Below are positions 1 through 8,971 of a DNA stretch of 64,000 nt, piece after piece. The stretch comes from Corynebacterium provencense (GTDB lineage Bacteria; Actinomycetota; Actinomycetes; Mycobacteriales; Mycobacteriaceae): NCBI GenBank assembly GCA_900049755.1, contig LT160593.1, forward strand, positions 68,684 through 132,683. Reading direction: 5' to 3'. The first letter of the stretch is position 1. Every line of letters begins with the position of its first letter. The notes beneath the pieces were generated by a model that saw only the letters and a program-made list of their open reading frames with translations, was not told the origin of the DNA and ran no database searches. The translations under genes and the position numbers were made by a program.

Positions 1-2
1 CA

Positions 3-212
3 CGGCGCATCGCGGGGACCCCGGGGGTGACGGTGCTCGGTGCCGCGGCGGTGGGGGCGGCCCTGCTCACGTTCGCCCACTTCCTGTCCCTGGTGATCGC
101 ACAGTTCTACCGGTCCATCCCCGTCGGACTGCTGACAGTGTCCGTCGGCGGTATCTACATGATCTGGCTGCTGATCCGCGAGGCACGGGTCCAGTACGGG
201 ACGCCGAAATGA
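3..212 (+). CDS. Iron-siderophore ABC transporter permease, C-terminal end (partial at left edge)
   Basis: The reading frame enters from the left edge and stops at 212, so only the last 69 residues are present. They contain two hydrophobic stretches and a short basic tail, as at the end of FecCD-family permeases (BtuC fold), which carry ferric siderophores through the inner membrane. Family assignment rests mainly on the neighbour: the next gene is a FepC-type ATPase whose ATG overlaps this stop codon (ATGA), the usual tight coupling in siderophore importers. The substrate cannot be read from this fragment. The binding protein and any partner permease must lie outside the window. Confidence 0.7.
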   Translation, partial: RRIAGTPGVTVLGAAAVGAALLTFAHFLSLVIAQFYRSIPVGLLTVSVGGIYMIWLLIREARVQYGTPK

Positions 213-1090
213 GACGGGACACCGACATGAGGAGTGACAACACCGTGAACACAGATACCGTCGAGGCGCGGCTGCAGATCCGCGACGCCACCATCGGCTA
301 CGACCAGCGGATCATCTCGACCGACCTCACCGTCGACATCCCGCACCGTTCCTTCACTGCCATCATCGGCCCCAACGGGTGCGGAAAATCCACCCTGCTC
401 CGGGCCGTGGCCAGAGTGCTCACCCCGGTGAAGGGCCAGGTCCTCCTCGACGGCCGGGCGATCGAGACCTACGGGTCAAAGGAGGTGGCCCGGCAGCTCG
501 GTCTGCTGCCGCAGACCTCCCTCGCCCCCGAAGGCATCCGGGTCGCCGACCTGGTCGCACGTGGCCGTGCACCGTACCAGTCCCTCATCCGCCAGTGGAG
601 CCCGGAGGACGAGAAAGCGGTGAAGGACGCCCTCGTGGCGACCCGGACCGACAGTCTCGCCTCCCGTCCCGTCGCCGAACTGTCCGGTGGACAACGTCAG
701 CGGGTGTGGGTCGCGATGCTGCTGGCCCAGCAGACACCGGTGATGCTGCTCGACGAACCGACGACATTCCTGGACATCGCCCACCAGTACGAGCTGATGG
801 AACTGCTGCGCACCTTCCACGACGACGGCAAGACCGTCGTCACCGTTCTCCACGACCTCAACCAGGCCTGCCGTTACGCAGGACATCTCATCGTCATGAG
901 GGACGGTCAGGTGGTGACCACGGGCAGCCCGCAGGAGATCATGACCCCGGACCTCGTGGAGCAGGTCTTCGGTCTGCGGTCCCTCGTCGTCCCCGACCCG
1001 GTCACCGGCACCCCGACGGTGGTCCCGCTGGACCCGAGGTCCGCCGAAGGGGGACTCGCCCCCGTCACACCCGTCGTCGACGAAGCCTGA
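209..1090 (+). CDS. Iron-siderophore ABC transporter ATP-binding protein (FepC type)
   Basis: This 293-residue protein is the ATPase that should power the permease encoded just upstream. Walker A (GPNGCGKS) is at about residues 54-61, the ABC signature LSGGQ at 158-162 and Walker B (MLLDEP) at 179-184, with a switch histidine in VLHDLNQA. The long spacing and HDLNQA motif are typical of the FepC/FecE/FhuC subfamily. The ATG at 209 overlaps the upstream stop by 4 bases; a later ATG (residue 7) is also possible because the first residues are not conserved in the family. The C-terminal 35 residues are a Pro/Val-rich extension. No iron box is visible because the operon promoter lies outside the window. 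Confidence 0.93.
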   Translation: MRRDTDMRSDNTVNTDTVEARLQIRDATIGYDQRIISTDLTVDIPHRSFTAIIGPNGCGKSTLLRAVARVLTPVKGQVLLDGRAIETYGSKEVARQLGLLPQTSLAPEGIRVADLVARGRAPYQSLIRQWSPEDEKAVKDALVATRTDSLASRPVAELSGGQRQRVWVAMLLAQQTPVMLLDEPTTFLDIAHQYELMELLRTFHDDGKTVVTVLHDLNQACRYAGHLIVMRDGQVVTTGSPQEIMTPDLVEQVFGLRSLVVPDPVTGTPTVVPLDPRSAEGGLAPVTPVVDEA

Positions 1091-1114
1091 CAGTCCGCGG
1101 CGACGACGCCTACG

Positions 1115-1627
1115 ATGCACACCATGCGCACCGCGAAGACCACGGCCGTCACTGTCGCTGTCGCCGCGACCACCGTCCTGGTGTCGGCGTCCTGCTCCGA
1201 CGGGACGGAGCGGGATCCCGGCCGGCAGCAGACCGCCACAGAGGCGGCCACCGGGTCATCCGGGCCGGGATCACCCGGCCCCGCTTCATCGGGCCCGGGC
1301 GCAGACGTGGAGGCTTTCCTCGCTGTAGCCCGCGCCGCCGGCTGGAACTGCATCCCGGGTGCGGACCCGTACACCGAACACCCGGGAGCGACCTGCAGTC
1401 CCGGGGCGGGAAAGGAACTCACCGGTGCGGTGTTCGCCGTCTTCGACCGGTCGGACGTCCCCGACGGGGCGGCGGCGGTCACCCTCGCACAGGACGCCGC
1501 AGGTGATGCCGCCGTGCAGGGGCAGTTTCTCCCGCTCGACTCGGACACCGTCTCCGGCTACTGCGTCAACACCCTGGGCACCTGCGCAGACAGCAGGTTC
1601 GACACCCTCGGACTGACCCTGGGATGA
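1115..1627 (+). CDS. Small secreted lipoprotein of unknown function
   Basis: This is a 170-residue protein with a lipoprotein signal peptide: a basic N-terminus, a hydrophobic stretch rich in Ala/Val, and a lipobox ending VSASC. It is therefore expected to be lipid-anchored on the outside of the inner membrane. After the cysteine comes a Thr/Ser/Gly/Pro-rich linker, then a compact domain of about 110 residues with four further cysteines, which could form disulfides. I do not recognise the domain. The gene starts 25 bases after the siderophore ATPase and could be co-transcribed with it. Two in-frame ATGs lie at 1115 and 1124; the second gives a more typical signal peptide. Confidence 0.75.
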   Translation: MHTMRTAKTTAVTVAVAATTVLVSASCSDGTERDPGRQQTATEAATGSSGPGSPGPASSGPGADVEAFLAVARAAGWNCIPGADPYTEHPGATCSPGAGKELTGAVFAVFDRSDVPDGAAAVTLAQDAAGDAAVQGQFLPLDSDTVSGYCVNTLGTCADSRFDTLGLTLG

Positions 1628-1752
1628 CCGGTCTCACAGGGAACTCCCGGTAAAATCCGCCACCTGTCCGCGTGCCGGACTACACTCCCGGGTCCCCGAT
1701 AGGGGATAATCGTCGGCGAACAACTGTCTACCGGAAGCCGGCGTAGGAATAC

Positions 1753-3813
1753 ATGAGCGCAACCAGCGACAACAGCGTCAACAGCAGCACCTCCGACACC
1801 TTCGACCCGCGGCGTCTCGCCCGGGTGATTCTGCCGAAGCGTGGCGAGCCGCGGGACGTCCGGTCCCTCTACATCGTCGAGGACGAGTCGGCCCCCGGTC
1901 GCGTGACCGCACTGTCGCGCACCTCGGCCAGCATCCCTGCCGGCACCGAGGTGAGCTTCGAGACCTACTTCAACGCATTCCCGGCGTCCTACTGGCGCCG
2001 CTGGAGCCAGCTCGGTGAAGTCCAGCTGCGCATCGAGCTCACCGGGGACGCCAGGATCGACATCTACAGGTCCAAGATCGACGGTTCGCGCATCGCGGTG
2101 ACCGGTGGCGTCGTCGAGACAGACGACTCCGGCCGCGGCACCGCGGAGTTCACCGTCTCCCTCGCCCCCTTCGAGGACGGCGGGTGGATCTGGTTCGACC
2201 TCACCTGCGAGTCCGAGACCACGGTCCACGCGGCGGGATGGTACGCCACCGCCGACGCCGGGGAACAGACCCTCGTCGCTGACGCCGTCGTCACCGACCC
2301 CGGTACCGGCGAGAAGACCACGCTGCACGCCGGGGACACCCTCCCCGCCCGGGAGCCGCGCATCACCATCGGTATCCCGACCTTCAACCGGCCGGCGGAC
2401 GCCGTCGCCGCCCTGGAGGCACTGTCCTCCGACCCGGTCGTCGATTCCGTGGTGGACGCACTCATCATGCCTGACCAGGGTACGAAGCATCCCGCTGACG
2501 AGCCCGGGTTCGCAGCGGTCGAGGCCTTCTACGGGGAGCGTCTGCGCATGCCGGTGCAGGGCAACCTGGGCGGCTCCGGCGGCTACTCCCGCATCATGTA
2601 CGAGGCCCGCCACCCGGAGCGCGGCACCGACAGCCCCTTCATCCTGTACATGGACGACGACATCGCCATTGAGCCGGACAGCGTGCTCCGTGCCCTCGCG
2701 GCGGCCCGGTACGCCTCCTCGCCCATGCTCATCGGCGGTCAGATGCTGAACCTCCAGGAGAGGTCCCACCTGCACACCATGGGGGAGATCATCGACCGGG
2801 GCAGCTTCATGTGGACCGGCGCCCCCCACACCCACTACGACCACGACTTCTACCGGCATCCGCTGAGCGACCGCGGCGAGTACGGTGTGACCCCGTCCGG
2901 TGAGAGGATCGACTCCAAGGACCTGCACCGCCGCATCGATGCGGACTACAACGGCTGGTGGATGTGCATGATTCCGCGCGTCGTCGCCGACACCATCGGC
3001 CAGCCGCTCCCCCTGTTCATCAAGTGGGACGACGGTGAGTACGGGCTCAGGGCCCGCGACCACGGCTTCCCCACCGCTTCGTGGCCCGGTATCGCCATCT
3101 GGCACATGGCCTGGTCCGACAAGGACGACGCCATTGACTGGCAGGCCTACTTCCACCTGCGTAACCGGCTCATCGTCGCCGCACTTCAGCATGAGGGAAG
3201 CCCCAACGGCATCATCGCCTCGATGGCCAAGGCGACGACCAAGCACCTCATGTGCCTGGAGTACTCCACCGTGGCCATCCAGAACGAGGCGATGAAGGAC
3301 TTCCTCGCCGGCCCCGACCACCTCTTCGAGATCCTGGGCACCGCCCTCCCGCGGATCAGCGCCCTGAGAAAGAACTTCCCCGACGCCGTGGTCGTCCCGA
3401 GTGCATCGCAGCTGCCCCCCGCGGACGGCGGCCCCGCCCGCCTGACGGAGATCCCGCTGACACCGCTGAAGAAGATCACGACCCTGGTGAAGGTGCTGCG
3501 CAACAACCTCCGCCCCGCTGACCCGCACCATCACGAGGTTCCGCAGGTCAATCTGCCCCCGATCGAGGCACGGTGGTTCTCCATGGGCCGGGTCGACGGA
3601 GCCACCGTCACCACCGCCGACGGCAGGGGAGTGGTCTTCCGCAAGCGGGACCGGGACAAGGCGAAGGAACTTGCGACGGAGTCCGTCCGACTGCAGAAGG
3701 AAGTGCTCACCCGTTTCGACGAGATGCGTCAGCGTTACCGTGTCGCACTTCCTGAACTCACCAGCACGGAGGCATGGGGCCGGATCTTCGAACCGGAGAG
3801 TGTCGGTGAGTAG
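1753..3813 (+). CDS. glfT2: Galactofuranosyltransferase GlfT2 (UDP-Galf polymerase of the galactan)
   Basis: GlfT2 builds most of the cell-wall galactan by adding alternating beta-1,5 and beta-1,6 galactofuranose units from UDP-Galf to the lipid-linked primer, on the cytoplasmic face. The 686-residue protein has an N-terminal beta-rich domain (about 30-190), then a GT-A domain starting at RITIGIPTFNRP (about 203). The metal-binding DDD is at 301-303 in LYMDDDIAIEP, and a conserved WHMAW lies further on. It is somewhat longer than the M. tuberculosis enzyme (about 637 residues), mostly through a longer N-terminus. A possible -10 element (GATAAT, 1705-1710) lies upstream. It is the first gene of the Rv3808c-Rv3806c-like operon; the next gene overlaps its end. 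Confidence 0.96.
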   Translation: MSATSDNSVNSSTSDTFDPRRLARVILPKRGEPRDVRSLYIVEDESAPGRVTALSRTSASIPAGTEVSFETYFNAFPASYWRRWSQLGEVQLRIELTGDARIDIYRSKIDGSRIAVTGGVVETDDSGRGTAEFTVSLAPFEDGGWIWFDLTCESETTVHAAGWYATADAGEQTLVADAVVTDPGTGEKTTLHAGDTLPAREPRITIGIPTFNRPADAVAALEALSSDPVVDSVVDALIMPDQGTKHPADEPGFAAVEAFYGERLRMPVQGNLGGSGGYSRIMYEARHPERGTDSPFILYMDDDIAIEPDSVLRALAAARYASSPMLIGGQMLNLQERSHLHTMGEIIDRGSFMWTGAPHTHYDHDFYRHPLSDRGEYGVTPSGERIDSKDLHRRIDADYNGWWMCMIPRVVADTIGQPLPLFIKWDDGEYGLRARDHGFPTASWPGIAIWHMAWSDKDDAIDWQAYFHLRNRLIVAALQHEGSPNGIIASMAKATTKHLMCLEYSTVAIQNEAMKDFLAGPDHLFEILGTALPRISALRKNFPDAVVVPSASQLPPADGGPARLTEIPLTPLKKITTLVKVLRNNLRPADPHHHEVPQVNLPPIEARWFSMGRVDGATVTTADGRGVVFRKRDRDKAKELATESVRLQKEVLTRFDEMRQRYRVALPELTSTEAWGRIFEPESVGE

Positions 3814-4390
3814 TCGCGAGGACGACCTGCTGGCAGCCTTCCAGGACGCCGTGGTCCGGACTCCCGCCGGGCCTGCCGTCCGGACTGTGGCCCGCGGGCT
3901 CAGCTACTTCGGGGAGCACTCCCTGGGCTGGTGCGCGCTGGCTGCCGTCGGAGCGTTCTCCGCCCGTGACAGCCGGGACCGCCGGACGGGCAGGGACGCG
4001 TGGATCGCTCTCGGCGCCGCCGCCTTCACCGCGCACGCGACGTCGGTGGTCCTCAAACGTGTCGTCCGTCGCAGGCGCCCCCACGATCCCCGGATCACGG
4101 TGGGTGTCGGTACCCCGAGCAGTCTGAGCTTCCCTTCCTCGCACGTGACCTCGACGACGGCGGCACTTGCCGCGCTGTCCCGGATCACGGGCTCGGCCGT
4201 GCCCCTGGCGGGTGTTCCCGTGATGATGGCGTCCAGGTTGGCCCTCGGCGTCCACTATCCCACGGACGTGGCTGCGGGGGCTGTGCTCGGGGCGTTGACG
4301 GAGCAGGCCGTGCACCGGTTCATGACAGACCGGGCGGGGTCCCGCAGGGCCGGAACTGACAGGGCAGAGAGTAAGGAGAACGGTCGATGA
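3806..4390 (+). CDS. PAP2-family membrane phosphatase (Rv3807c-like)
   Basis: This gene belongs to the PAP2/acid phosphatase superfamily. In this locus the family member is thought to dephosphorylate decaprenylphosphoryl-5-phosphoribose made by the neighbouring UbiA enzyme (established for the locus as a proposal, not proven). The three phosphatase motifs are visible: KRVVRRRRPHD, PSSH in SFPSSHVTST, and a later SRLALGVHYPTD with the catalytic histidine. Four or five hydrophobic segments fit a small membrane enzyme. I chose the GTG at 3806 because a GGAGAG sits 5 bases upstream; an alternative GTG is at 3800. It overlaps glfT2 by 8 bases and its stop overlaps the next ATG (ATGA), so the three genes are translationally coupled. 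Confidence 0.9.
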   Translation: MSSREDDLLAAFQDAVVRTPAGPAVRTVARGLSYFGEHSLGWCALAAVGAFSARDSRDRRTGRDAWIALGAAAFTAHATSVVLKRVVRRRRPHDPRITVGVGTPSSLSFPSSHVTSTTAALAALSRITGSAVPLAGVPVMMASRLALGVHYPTDVAAGAVLGALTEQAVHRFMTDRAGSRRAGTDRAESKENGR

Positions 4391-5433
4391 ATCCCGACAG
4401 GCAGAATCCCGACGGTGGACTTATCGGGTCCGAGCCGCACACCTCCGGACTCGACGAGGACACGGCCGTGTGGACGGAGGGGCACACCGAGACCTCCCCG
4501 GACGGTACAGGGAGGACGCCACGGGCGCCGAGGAACCTGCCCGACGCGATGGTCAAGGCCCTGCGTCCGAAGCAGTGGGTGAAGAACGTCCTGGTCGTGG
4601 CGGCACCGGCCGCAGCCGGCGGCGACATGCTCTTCCACGCCGATGTCATCCTGGACATTGTCATCGCCTTCGTGGTCTTCTGCCTCGGGGCGTCCTCGAT
4701 CTACCTCATCAACGACGCCCGTGACGTCGAGGCCGACCGCGCCCACCCGACGAAACGGTACCGTCCCATCGCGGCGGGGGTTCTTCCCGTGCCGCTGGCC
4801 TACATCATGGCGGTTGTCCTCATCGCACTGTCGGTGGGGCTGAGCTTCCTGGCGTCCTCCGGACCGGAACTGGCGATCGTCATCGCCGTCTACATCGCAC
4901 TGCAGCTGGGCTACTGCTTCGGCTGGAAGCACCAGCCGGTCATCGACATCGCACTGGTCTCCTCCGGTTTCATGCTGCGCACGATGGCCGGAGGCGTGGC
5001 GGCGGACATCGACCTGTCCCAGTGGTTCCTGCTCATCGCGGCCTTCGGGTCCCTGTTCATGGCAGCCGGCAAGAGGTACGCGGAACTGAAGCTGGCGATG
5101 CGCTCAGGTGCGAAGATCCGGCGTTCCCTGGAGAGCTACACCCCGACCTACCTCCGGTTCGTGTGGACGATGGCCGCCACTGTGGTGGTCGTCTTCTATG
5201 CCCTGTGGGGGTTCGACATGAGCCAGCAGCATCCGGGGCATGCCTCGGTCTGGTACCAGCTGTCGATGGTGCCGTTCACTGTCGCGATCCTGCGGTACGC
5301 GGCCGATGTCGACCGGGGGGAGGGCGGTGCGCCCGACGAGATCGCGTTGAAGGACCGGACACTGCAGGCTCTCGCGCTCGCGTGGGTCGTGGTCATCGCC
5401 GTCGCCGTGTATGTCATTCCTGAGCTGAACTGA
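4387..5433 (+). CDS. ubiA: Decaprenyl-phosphate phosphoribosyltransferase (UbiA family, DPPR synthase)
   Basis: The enzyme transfers 5-phosphoribose from PRPP to decaprenyl phosphate, the first step towards DPA, the arabinose donor for arabinogalactan and lipoarabinomannan. It is a polytopic prenyltransferase; the PRPP/Mg site motif NDARDVEADR lies at about residues 112-121, and the second Asp-rich region is around the YAELKLA segment. The first 45 or so residues are hydrophilic and unusual in length compared with M. tuberculosis Rv3806c. A conserved LRPKQWVKNVLV segment follows this extension. The gene is the last of a coupled trio with glfT2 and the PAP2 gene. In M. tuberculosis and C. glutamicum the arabinosyltransferase gene aftB comes next, but here it is absent. 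Confidence 0.94.
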   Translation: MNPDRQNPDGGLIGSEPHTSGLDEDTAVWTEGHTETSPDGTGRTPRAPRNLPDAMVKALRPKQWVKNVLVVAAPAAAGGDMLFHADVILDIVIAFVVFCLGASSIYLINDARDVEADRAHPTKRYRPIAAGVLPVPLAYIMAVVLIALSVGLSFLASSGPELAIVIAVYIALQLGYCFGWKHQPVIDIALVSSGFMLRTMAGGVAADIDLSQWFLLIAAFGSLFMAAGKRYAELKLAMRSGAKIRRSLESYTPTYLRFVWTMAATVVVVFYALWGFDMSQQHPGHASVWYQLSMVPFTVAILRYAADVDRGEGGAPDEIALKDRTLQALALAWVVVIAVAVYVIPELN

Positions 5434-5581
5434 GAAAATACAGCTTCCTCTGATCCTTACAGTGCTCTCACCAGGTACTTTTGTAGACCATAGTCACTGT
5501 TTGGTAACGTTCCCGTCCTGTGGCGCGATAGGTTCCGTGACCGAAGACGGTTCCTGACCGGAATCACAGCAGGAAGAGGGA

Positions 5582-6652
5582 ATGATGACGACGAGCACCG
5601 GAAAGCACAGGTCCGCGGGACGGAGCCTGGGGCGCAAGGTCGCTGCACTGATCGTGGCCGTGGCCGCCGCCCTGGGCGTGGCCTCCGTCGCCGCTCCGAC
5701 GGCGTCGGCCGGCGGGGACAAGCGCGCGGAACTGGGGCCCCGCTGCAGCTGGAGCCCCTACAACTACTGGGTGCAGAACTGCTGGTTCTGGTCCGACGCG
5801 ATGGGCCAGGACATCCAGGTCCAGATCAAGCGCTCCAACTCCGATTCGGCGATCTACATGCTCGACGGACTTCGCGCCCGGGACGACTGGAACGCCTGGA
5901 CCTACCTTGGTCACGGGGCGGACCTGTTCGCCGACGATGACGTGAACGTGGTGATGCCGGTCGGAGGGGCGTCACAGTTCTACACGGACTGGTCCGGCAA
6001 CTTCAACGGGATCACCACCCCGAAGAAGCCCCGCTGGGAGACCTTCCTGACCAGGGAACTGCCGGCCCAGCTGCAGCAGGGTTTCGGGATCTCGTCGCAG
6101 AAGAACGCGATCGTCGGCCTGTCGATGGGTGGGACGGCCGCACTCAACCTCGCCGCCTACCACCGTGACCAGTTCAAACAGGTGACCTCACTGTCCGGCT
6201 ACCTCAACACCACCGCCCCGGGCATGTACTCGGCCCTGCAGGTCGCCATGACCTCGGGTTCTCCGGGGGCGTCCGTGTGGGACATGTGGGGTGCCCCCTG
6301 GGATCCGGCGCGGAGCCGAAATGACCCGATGGCGAATGTGGGCCGTCTCAGCGGTATGCCCGTCTACCTTGCGGCGGCGTCCGGGATCCCCAACCCCCTG
6401 GTGGACGCCGGGAACTTCTTCAGTGACCCGATCGGTGGCGTCACAGGCATTGCCCTGGAGCTGCTTGCGAAGACCCTCACCATGCCCTATGAGGCGGCGG
6501 CGCGGGTGGCCGGAGTTCAGGTCACCTCGAGCTACCCGATGATCGGGGTGCACAACTGGACGCTGTGGACCCCTGAGCTCGCCAAGGCCCGCCCGCAGAT
6601 CCTGGACTCGCTCGGAGTCTGCTACCGCGGCGGTCAGTGGACCTGCGCCTAG
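5582..6652 (+). CDS. Trehalose mycolyltransferase (antigen 85 / Cmt family)
   Basis: This secreted esterase-fold enzyme moves mycolyl groups from trehalose monomycolate to trehalose monomycolate or arabinogalactan. The 356-residue product starts with a basic N-terminus, a hydrophobic core and an Ala-X-Ala cleavage site (TASAGG, about residue 42). The nucleophile motif GLSMGG places Ser at about residue 181; the catalytic His is probably His324 in GVHNWTLW, and LDGLRARDD is the conserved acyl-binding region of the family. A GGAAGAGGG ribosome site precedes two adjacent ATGs (5582 and 5585). It stands alone after a 148-bp gap, in the position of fbpA/cmt2 in related genomes. Which acceptor it prefers cannot be told from sequence. 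Confidence 0.93.
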   Translation: MMTTSTGKHRSAGRSLGRKVAALIVAVAAALGVASVAAPTASAGGDKRAELGPRCSWSPYNYWVQNCWFWSDAMGQDIQVQIKRSNSDSAIYMLDGLRARDDWNAWTYLGHGADLFADDDVNVVMPVGGASQFYTDWSGNFNGITTPKKPRWETFLTRELPAQLQQGFGISSQKNAIVGLSMGGTAALNLAAYHRDQFKQVTSLSGYLNTTAPGMYSALQVAMTSGSPGASVWDMWGAPWDPARSRNDPMANVGRLSGMPVYLAAASGIPNPLVDAGNFFSDPIGGVTGIALELLAKTLTMPYEAAARVAGVQVTSSYPMIGVHNWTLWTPELAKARPQILDSLGVCYRGGQWTCA

Positions 6653-6839
6653 GCCCACCACGGGACGGGCGGGGCTGAGAGGTGTACCGCTCCCCCCCGT
6701 GTGCGGTGGGAAGTGGACTTCTTCCCCGGGAGTCAGTTCTCCGGTGATAGTCTGAGCACCAACCTTCAACTGATACTTGAGACTTTTGGAGTGTCGGCGG
6801 ACAGTGTCGGCGACCGACTGGCATAATGGTGCCCGCCTG

Positions 6840-6980
6840 GTTGACACCGCCTGCCGGACAGGAGGGGAACCTGTCCGACGGCGGCTGACGGTCGTGCAGG
6901 TCGATGCTCCACCGTGGCGTCCGGCGGAAGGTCGGACCGCCACCACGGACAGAACTTACGAGACTAAAGAGGAATAACGA
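6840..6980 (+). promoter_or_regulatory. Long leader with two GC-rich inverted repeats upstream of the LGFP mycolyltransferase
   Basis: The 331-bp gap 6653-6983 contains no gene. A possible promoter with a CATAAT -10 box lies near 6822-6827. Downstream are two inverted repeats: GGACAGG (6856-6862) with CCTGTCC (6870-6876), and a longer imperfect one between about 6911 and 6948 that begins CCGTGG and ends CCACGG. If transcription starts near 6835, both would lie in a 5' leader of about 150 bases. The ribosome site AAGAGGAATAA is just before the ATG at 6984. Function is inferred; no known riboswitch class is recognised. Confidence 0.4.
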
Positions 6981-6983
6981 GAC

Positions 6984-8921
6984 ATGAAGACACCTTCCGC
7001 CCGGAAATCCCCGCGCGCGGCCCGGACGCGTCGTCTGGCCGCCTCGGTGCTCGCACTGCCTCTGTCGGTGGCCGTCGCCCTGCCGCTGGCAGGTACCGCC
7101 GTCGCCCAGGAGAACGCCCCCGAGCCCAACCCCTCCGTGCTGGGCGGCTACCTCGACCCGCAGAATGTTCCTGAGCGGGTGCCTCAGGCGGTGCAGCAGC
7201 AGGCCCTGTCCGGGCTTCCGTCCGGGGTCTCCGTGGAGAAGGTGGAGTGGCTCACCGACCGGTGGGTCAACCTGTACATCAACTCTGCCGCCATGCCTGG
7301 CCAGCCGGTCAAGGTCCAGATCCTCCTCGCCCGAGACTGGTACAGCCAGCCGAACAAGACCTTCCCCGCGGTCTGGGCACTGGACGGCATGCGCGCCCGT
7401 GACGACGAGTCCGGGTGGACGCTGTCGACCAACATCGCCCAGTTCTACGCCGACAAGAACGTCAACGTGATCATGCCCGTCGGCGGTGCAGGCTCCTTCT
7501 ACACCGACTGGGACCAGCCGGACGGTGAGGTGAACTACAAGTGGGAGTCCTTCCTCATCAATGAACTGCCCGCTGTCCTCCGGGAAGGCTGGAGGACCAG
7601 TGAACAGCGCGCGATCACCGGCCTCTCCATGTCCGGCACCGCGGCGGTCAACCTTGCCGAGCACCACCCGGAGATGTTCCAGTTCGTCGGCTCGTTCTCC
7701 GGTTACCTCGACACCACCTCCTTCGGCATGCCGATGGCGATCGACTACGCCATCCACGAGACCAGCGGCCTGTCCGCCGTGAACATGTGGGGCCCCTACG
7801 GGTCCGCCCGGTGGAACGAGAACGACCCGAAGCAGCACGTGGAGAAGCTCAAGGGCATCACCGTCTACGCCTCCTCCGGAAACGGCAACGCCGGCGCCTA
7901 CGACACGCAGGGACCGATCCCCGGATACCCGGAGAACCCGGCCGCCTGGGGTCTCGAGGCCATGGCCATGCTGACCACCCGCACCTTCGTCGCCGCGGCG
8001 GACGCCGCCGGTGTCGACGTCATCCAGCAGTTCCGTCCCTCCGGCACGCACGACTGGCCGTACTGGCAGTACGAGATGACGCAGGCCTGGCCCTACATCG
8101 CCAAGACCTTCGGCCTGGAAGCCGGGGACACCTCGACCAGCTGCGCGCCGGTCGGTGCCATTGCCCCGGTCGCGAACACGTACTCCACCGAACTCGGAAC
8201 CTGCCTGTCCAACGAGTACGACGCGAAGGACGGGGGCAAGGTCCAGGACTTCCGCAACGGCCGTGTCTGGTGGAACCCCGCCACCGGTGCTCACGCGACC
8301 TGGGGACGGATCAGCGCCCGCTACTCCGAGATGGGTGGGCCGGACTCCTTCCTCGGCTACCCGACCTCGGAGGAGCACACCATCGCTGACGGACGCGGTC
8401 GCTTCGTGACCTTCGAGCACGGGGCCATCTACTGGACCCCGGAGACCGGCGCCGTCGCCGTGAAGCAGGACATCATCGACGCATGGGGTCGCAACAACTG
8501 GGAGAGAGGCCCCCTGGGCTTCCCGACCGAAGCTGAGACCGGCATCGACGGCGGAGCCTGGCAGAAGTTCGAGAACGGTGTGATCGTCCGTGACCCCGAC
8601 GGGCAGGTGAGGTACGTCGAGGGCGTCATCGCCCAGAAGTACATCGCCGACGGAGGCCCGTCGAAGTCCGGTCTCGGTTTCCCGAACACCGACGAGATCA
8701 AGATCAACGGTGGCGCCTTCAGCGAGTTCGACAACGGCAACATCTACTGGTCCGCCGCCACCGGGGCGCACAAGCTCTCCCGTGGAAAGATCTTCGAGGA
8801 ATGGGGTCGTCAGGGCTACGAGCAGGGACGCCTCGGTTTCCCGGTGTCTGACGAGGTGGTCGACAACGGAGTGAAGAAGGTCACCTTCCAGCACGGTGAA
8901 CTCCGCGAAGACCAGATCTGA
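6984..8921 (+). CDS. cop1: Mycolyltransferase with C-terminal LGFP repeats (Cop1/PS1-like)
   Basis: This 645-residue protein combines a mycolyltransferase domain (about 75-395) with a cell-wall-binding tail. It has a signal peptide ending around residue 42 (TAVAQE). The nucleophile is Ser215 in GLSMSG and the likely catalytic His is His356 in GTHDWPYW. Residues from about 410 to 640 hold four LGFP-type repeats, visible as LGYPTSEE, LGFPTEAE, LGFPNTDE and LGFPVSDE, each followed by a GxWxxF or GAF-like turn. In C. glutamicum the corresponding protein (Cop1, formerly PS1) sits at the same place and is a major TMM-to-arabinogalactan and TDM mycolyltransferase. LGFP repeats are thought to anchor the enzyme to arabinogalactan. 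Confidence 0.95.
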   Translation: MKTPSARKSPRAARTRRLAASVLALPLSVAVALPLAGTAVAQENAPEPNPSVLGGYLDPQNVPERVPQAVQQQALSGLPSGVSVEKVEWLTDRWVNLYINSAAMPGQPVKVQILLARDWYSQPNKTFPAVWALDGMRARDDESGWTLSTNIAQFYADKNVNVIMPVGGAGSFYTDWDQPDGEVNYKWESFLINELPAVLREGWRTSEQRAITGLSMSGTAAVNLAEHHPEMFQFVGSFSGYLDTTSFGMPMAIDYAIHETSGLSAVNMWGPYGSARWNENDPKQHVEKLKGITVYASSGNGNAGAYDTQGPIPGYPENPAAWGLEAMAMLTTRTFVAAADAAGVDVIQQFRPSGTHDWPYWQYEMTQAWPYIAKTFGLEAGDTSTSCAPVGAIAPVANTYSTELGTCLSNEYDAKDGGKVQDFRNGRVWWNPATGAHATWGRISARYSEMGGPDSFLGYPTSEEHTIADGRGRFVTFEHGAIYWTPETGAVAVKQDIIDAWGRNNWERGPLGFPTEAETGIDGGAWQKFENGVIVRDPDGQVRYVEGVIAQKYIADGGPSKSGLGFPNTDEIKINGGAFSEFDNGNIYWSAATGAHKLSRGKIFEEWGRQGYEQGRLGFPVSDEVVDNGVKKVTFQHGELREDQI

Positions 8922-8971
8922 CGGTGCCCCTCATACCGCCCCTGATGCAGCCCCATAGGACAGGAAACCTG

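Noticed and set aside
1558-3534. A 658-codon minus-strand frame across glfT2
   Set aside because: Shadow of glfT2; composition typical of reversed GC-rich codons.
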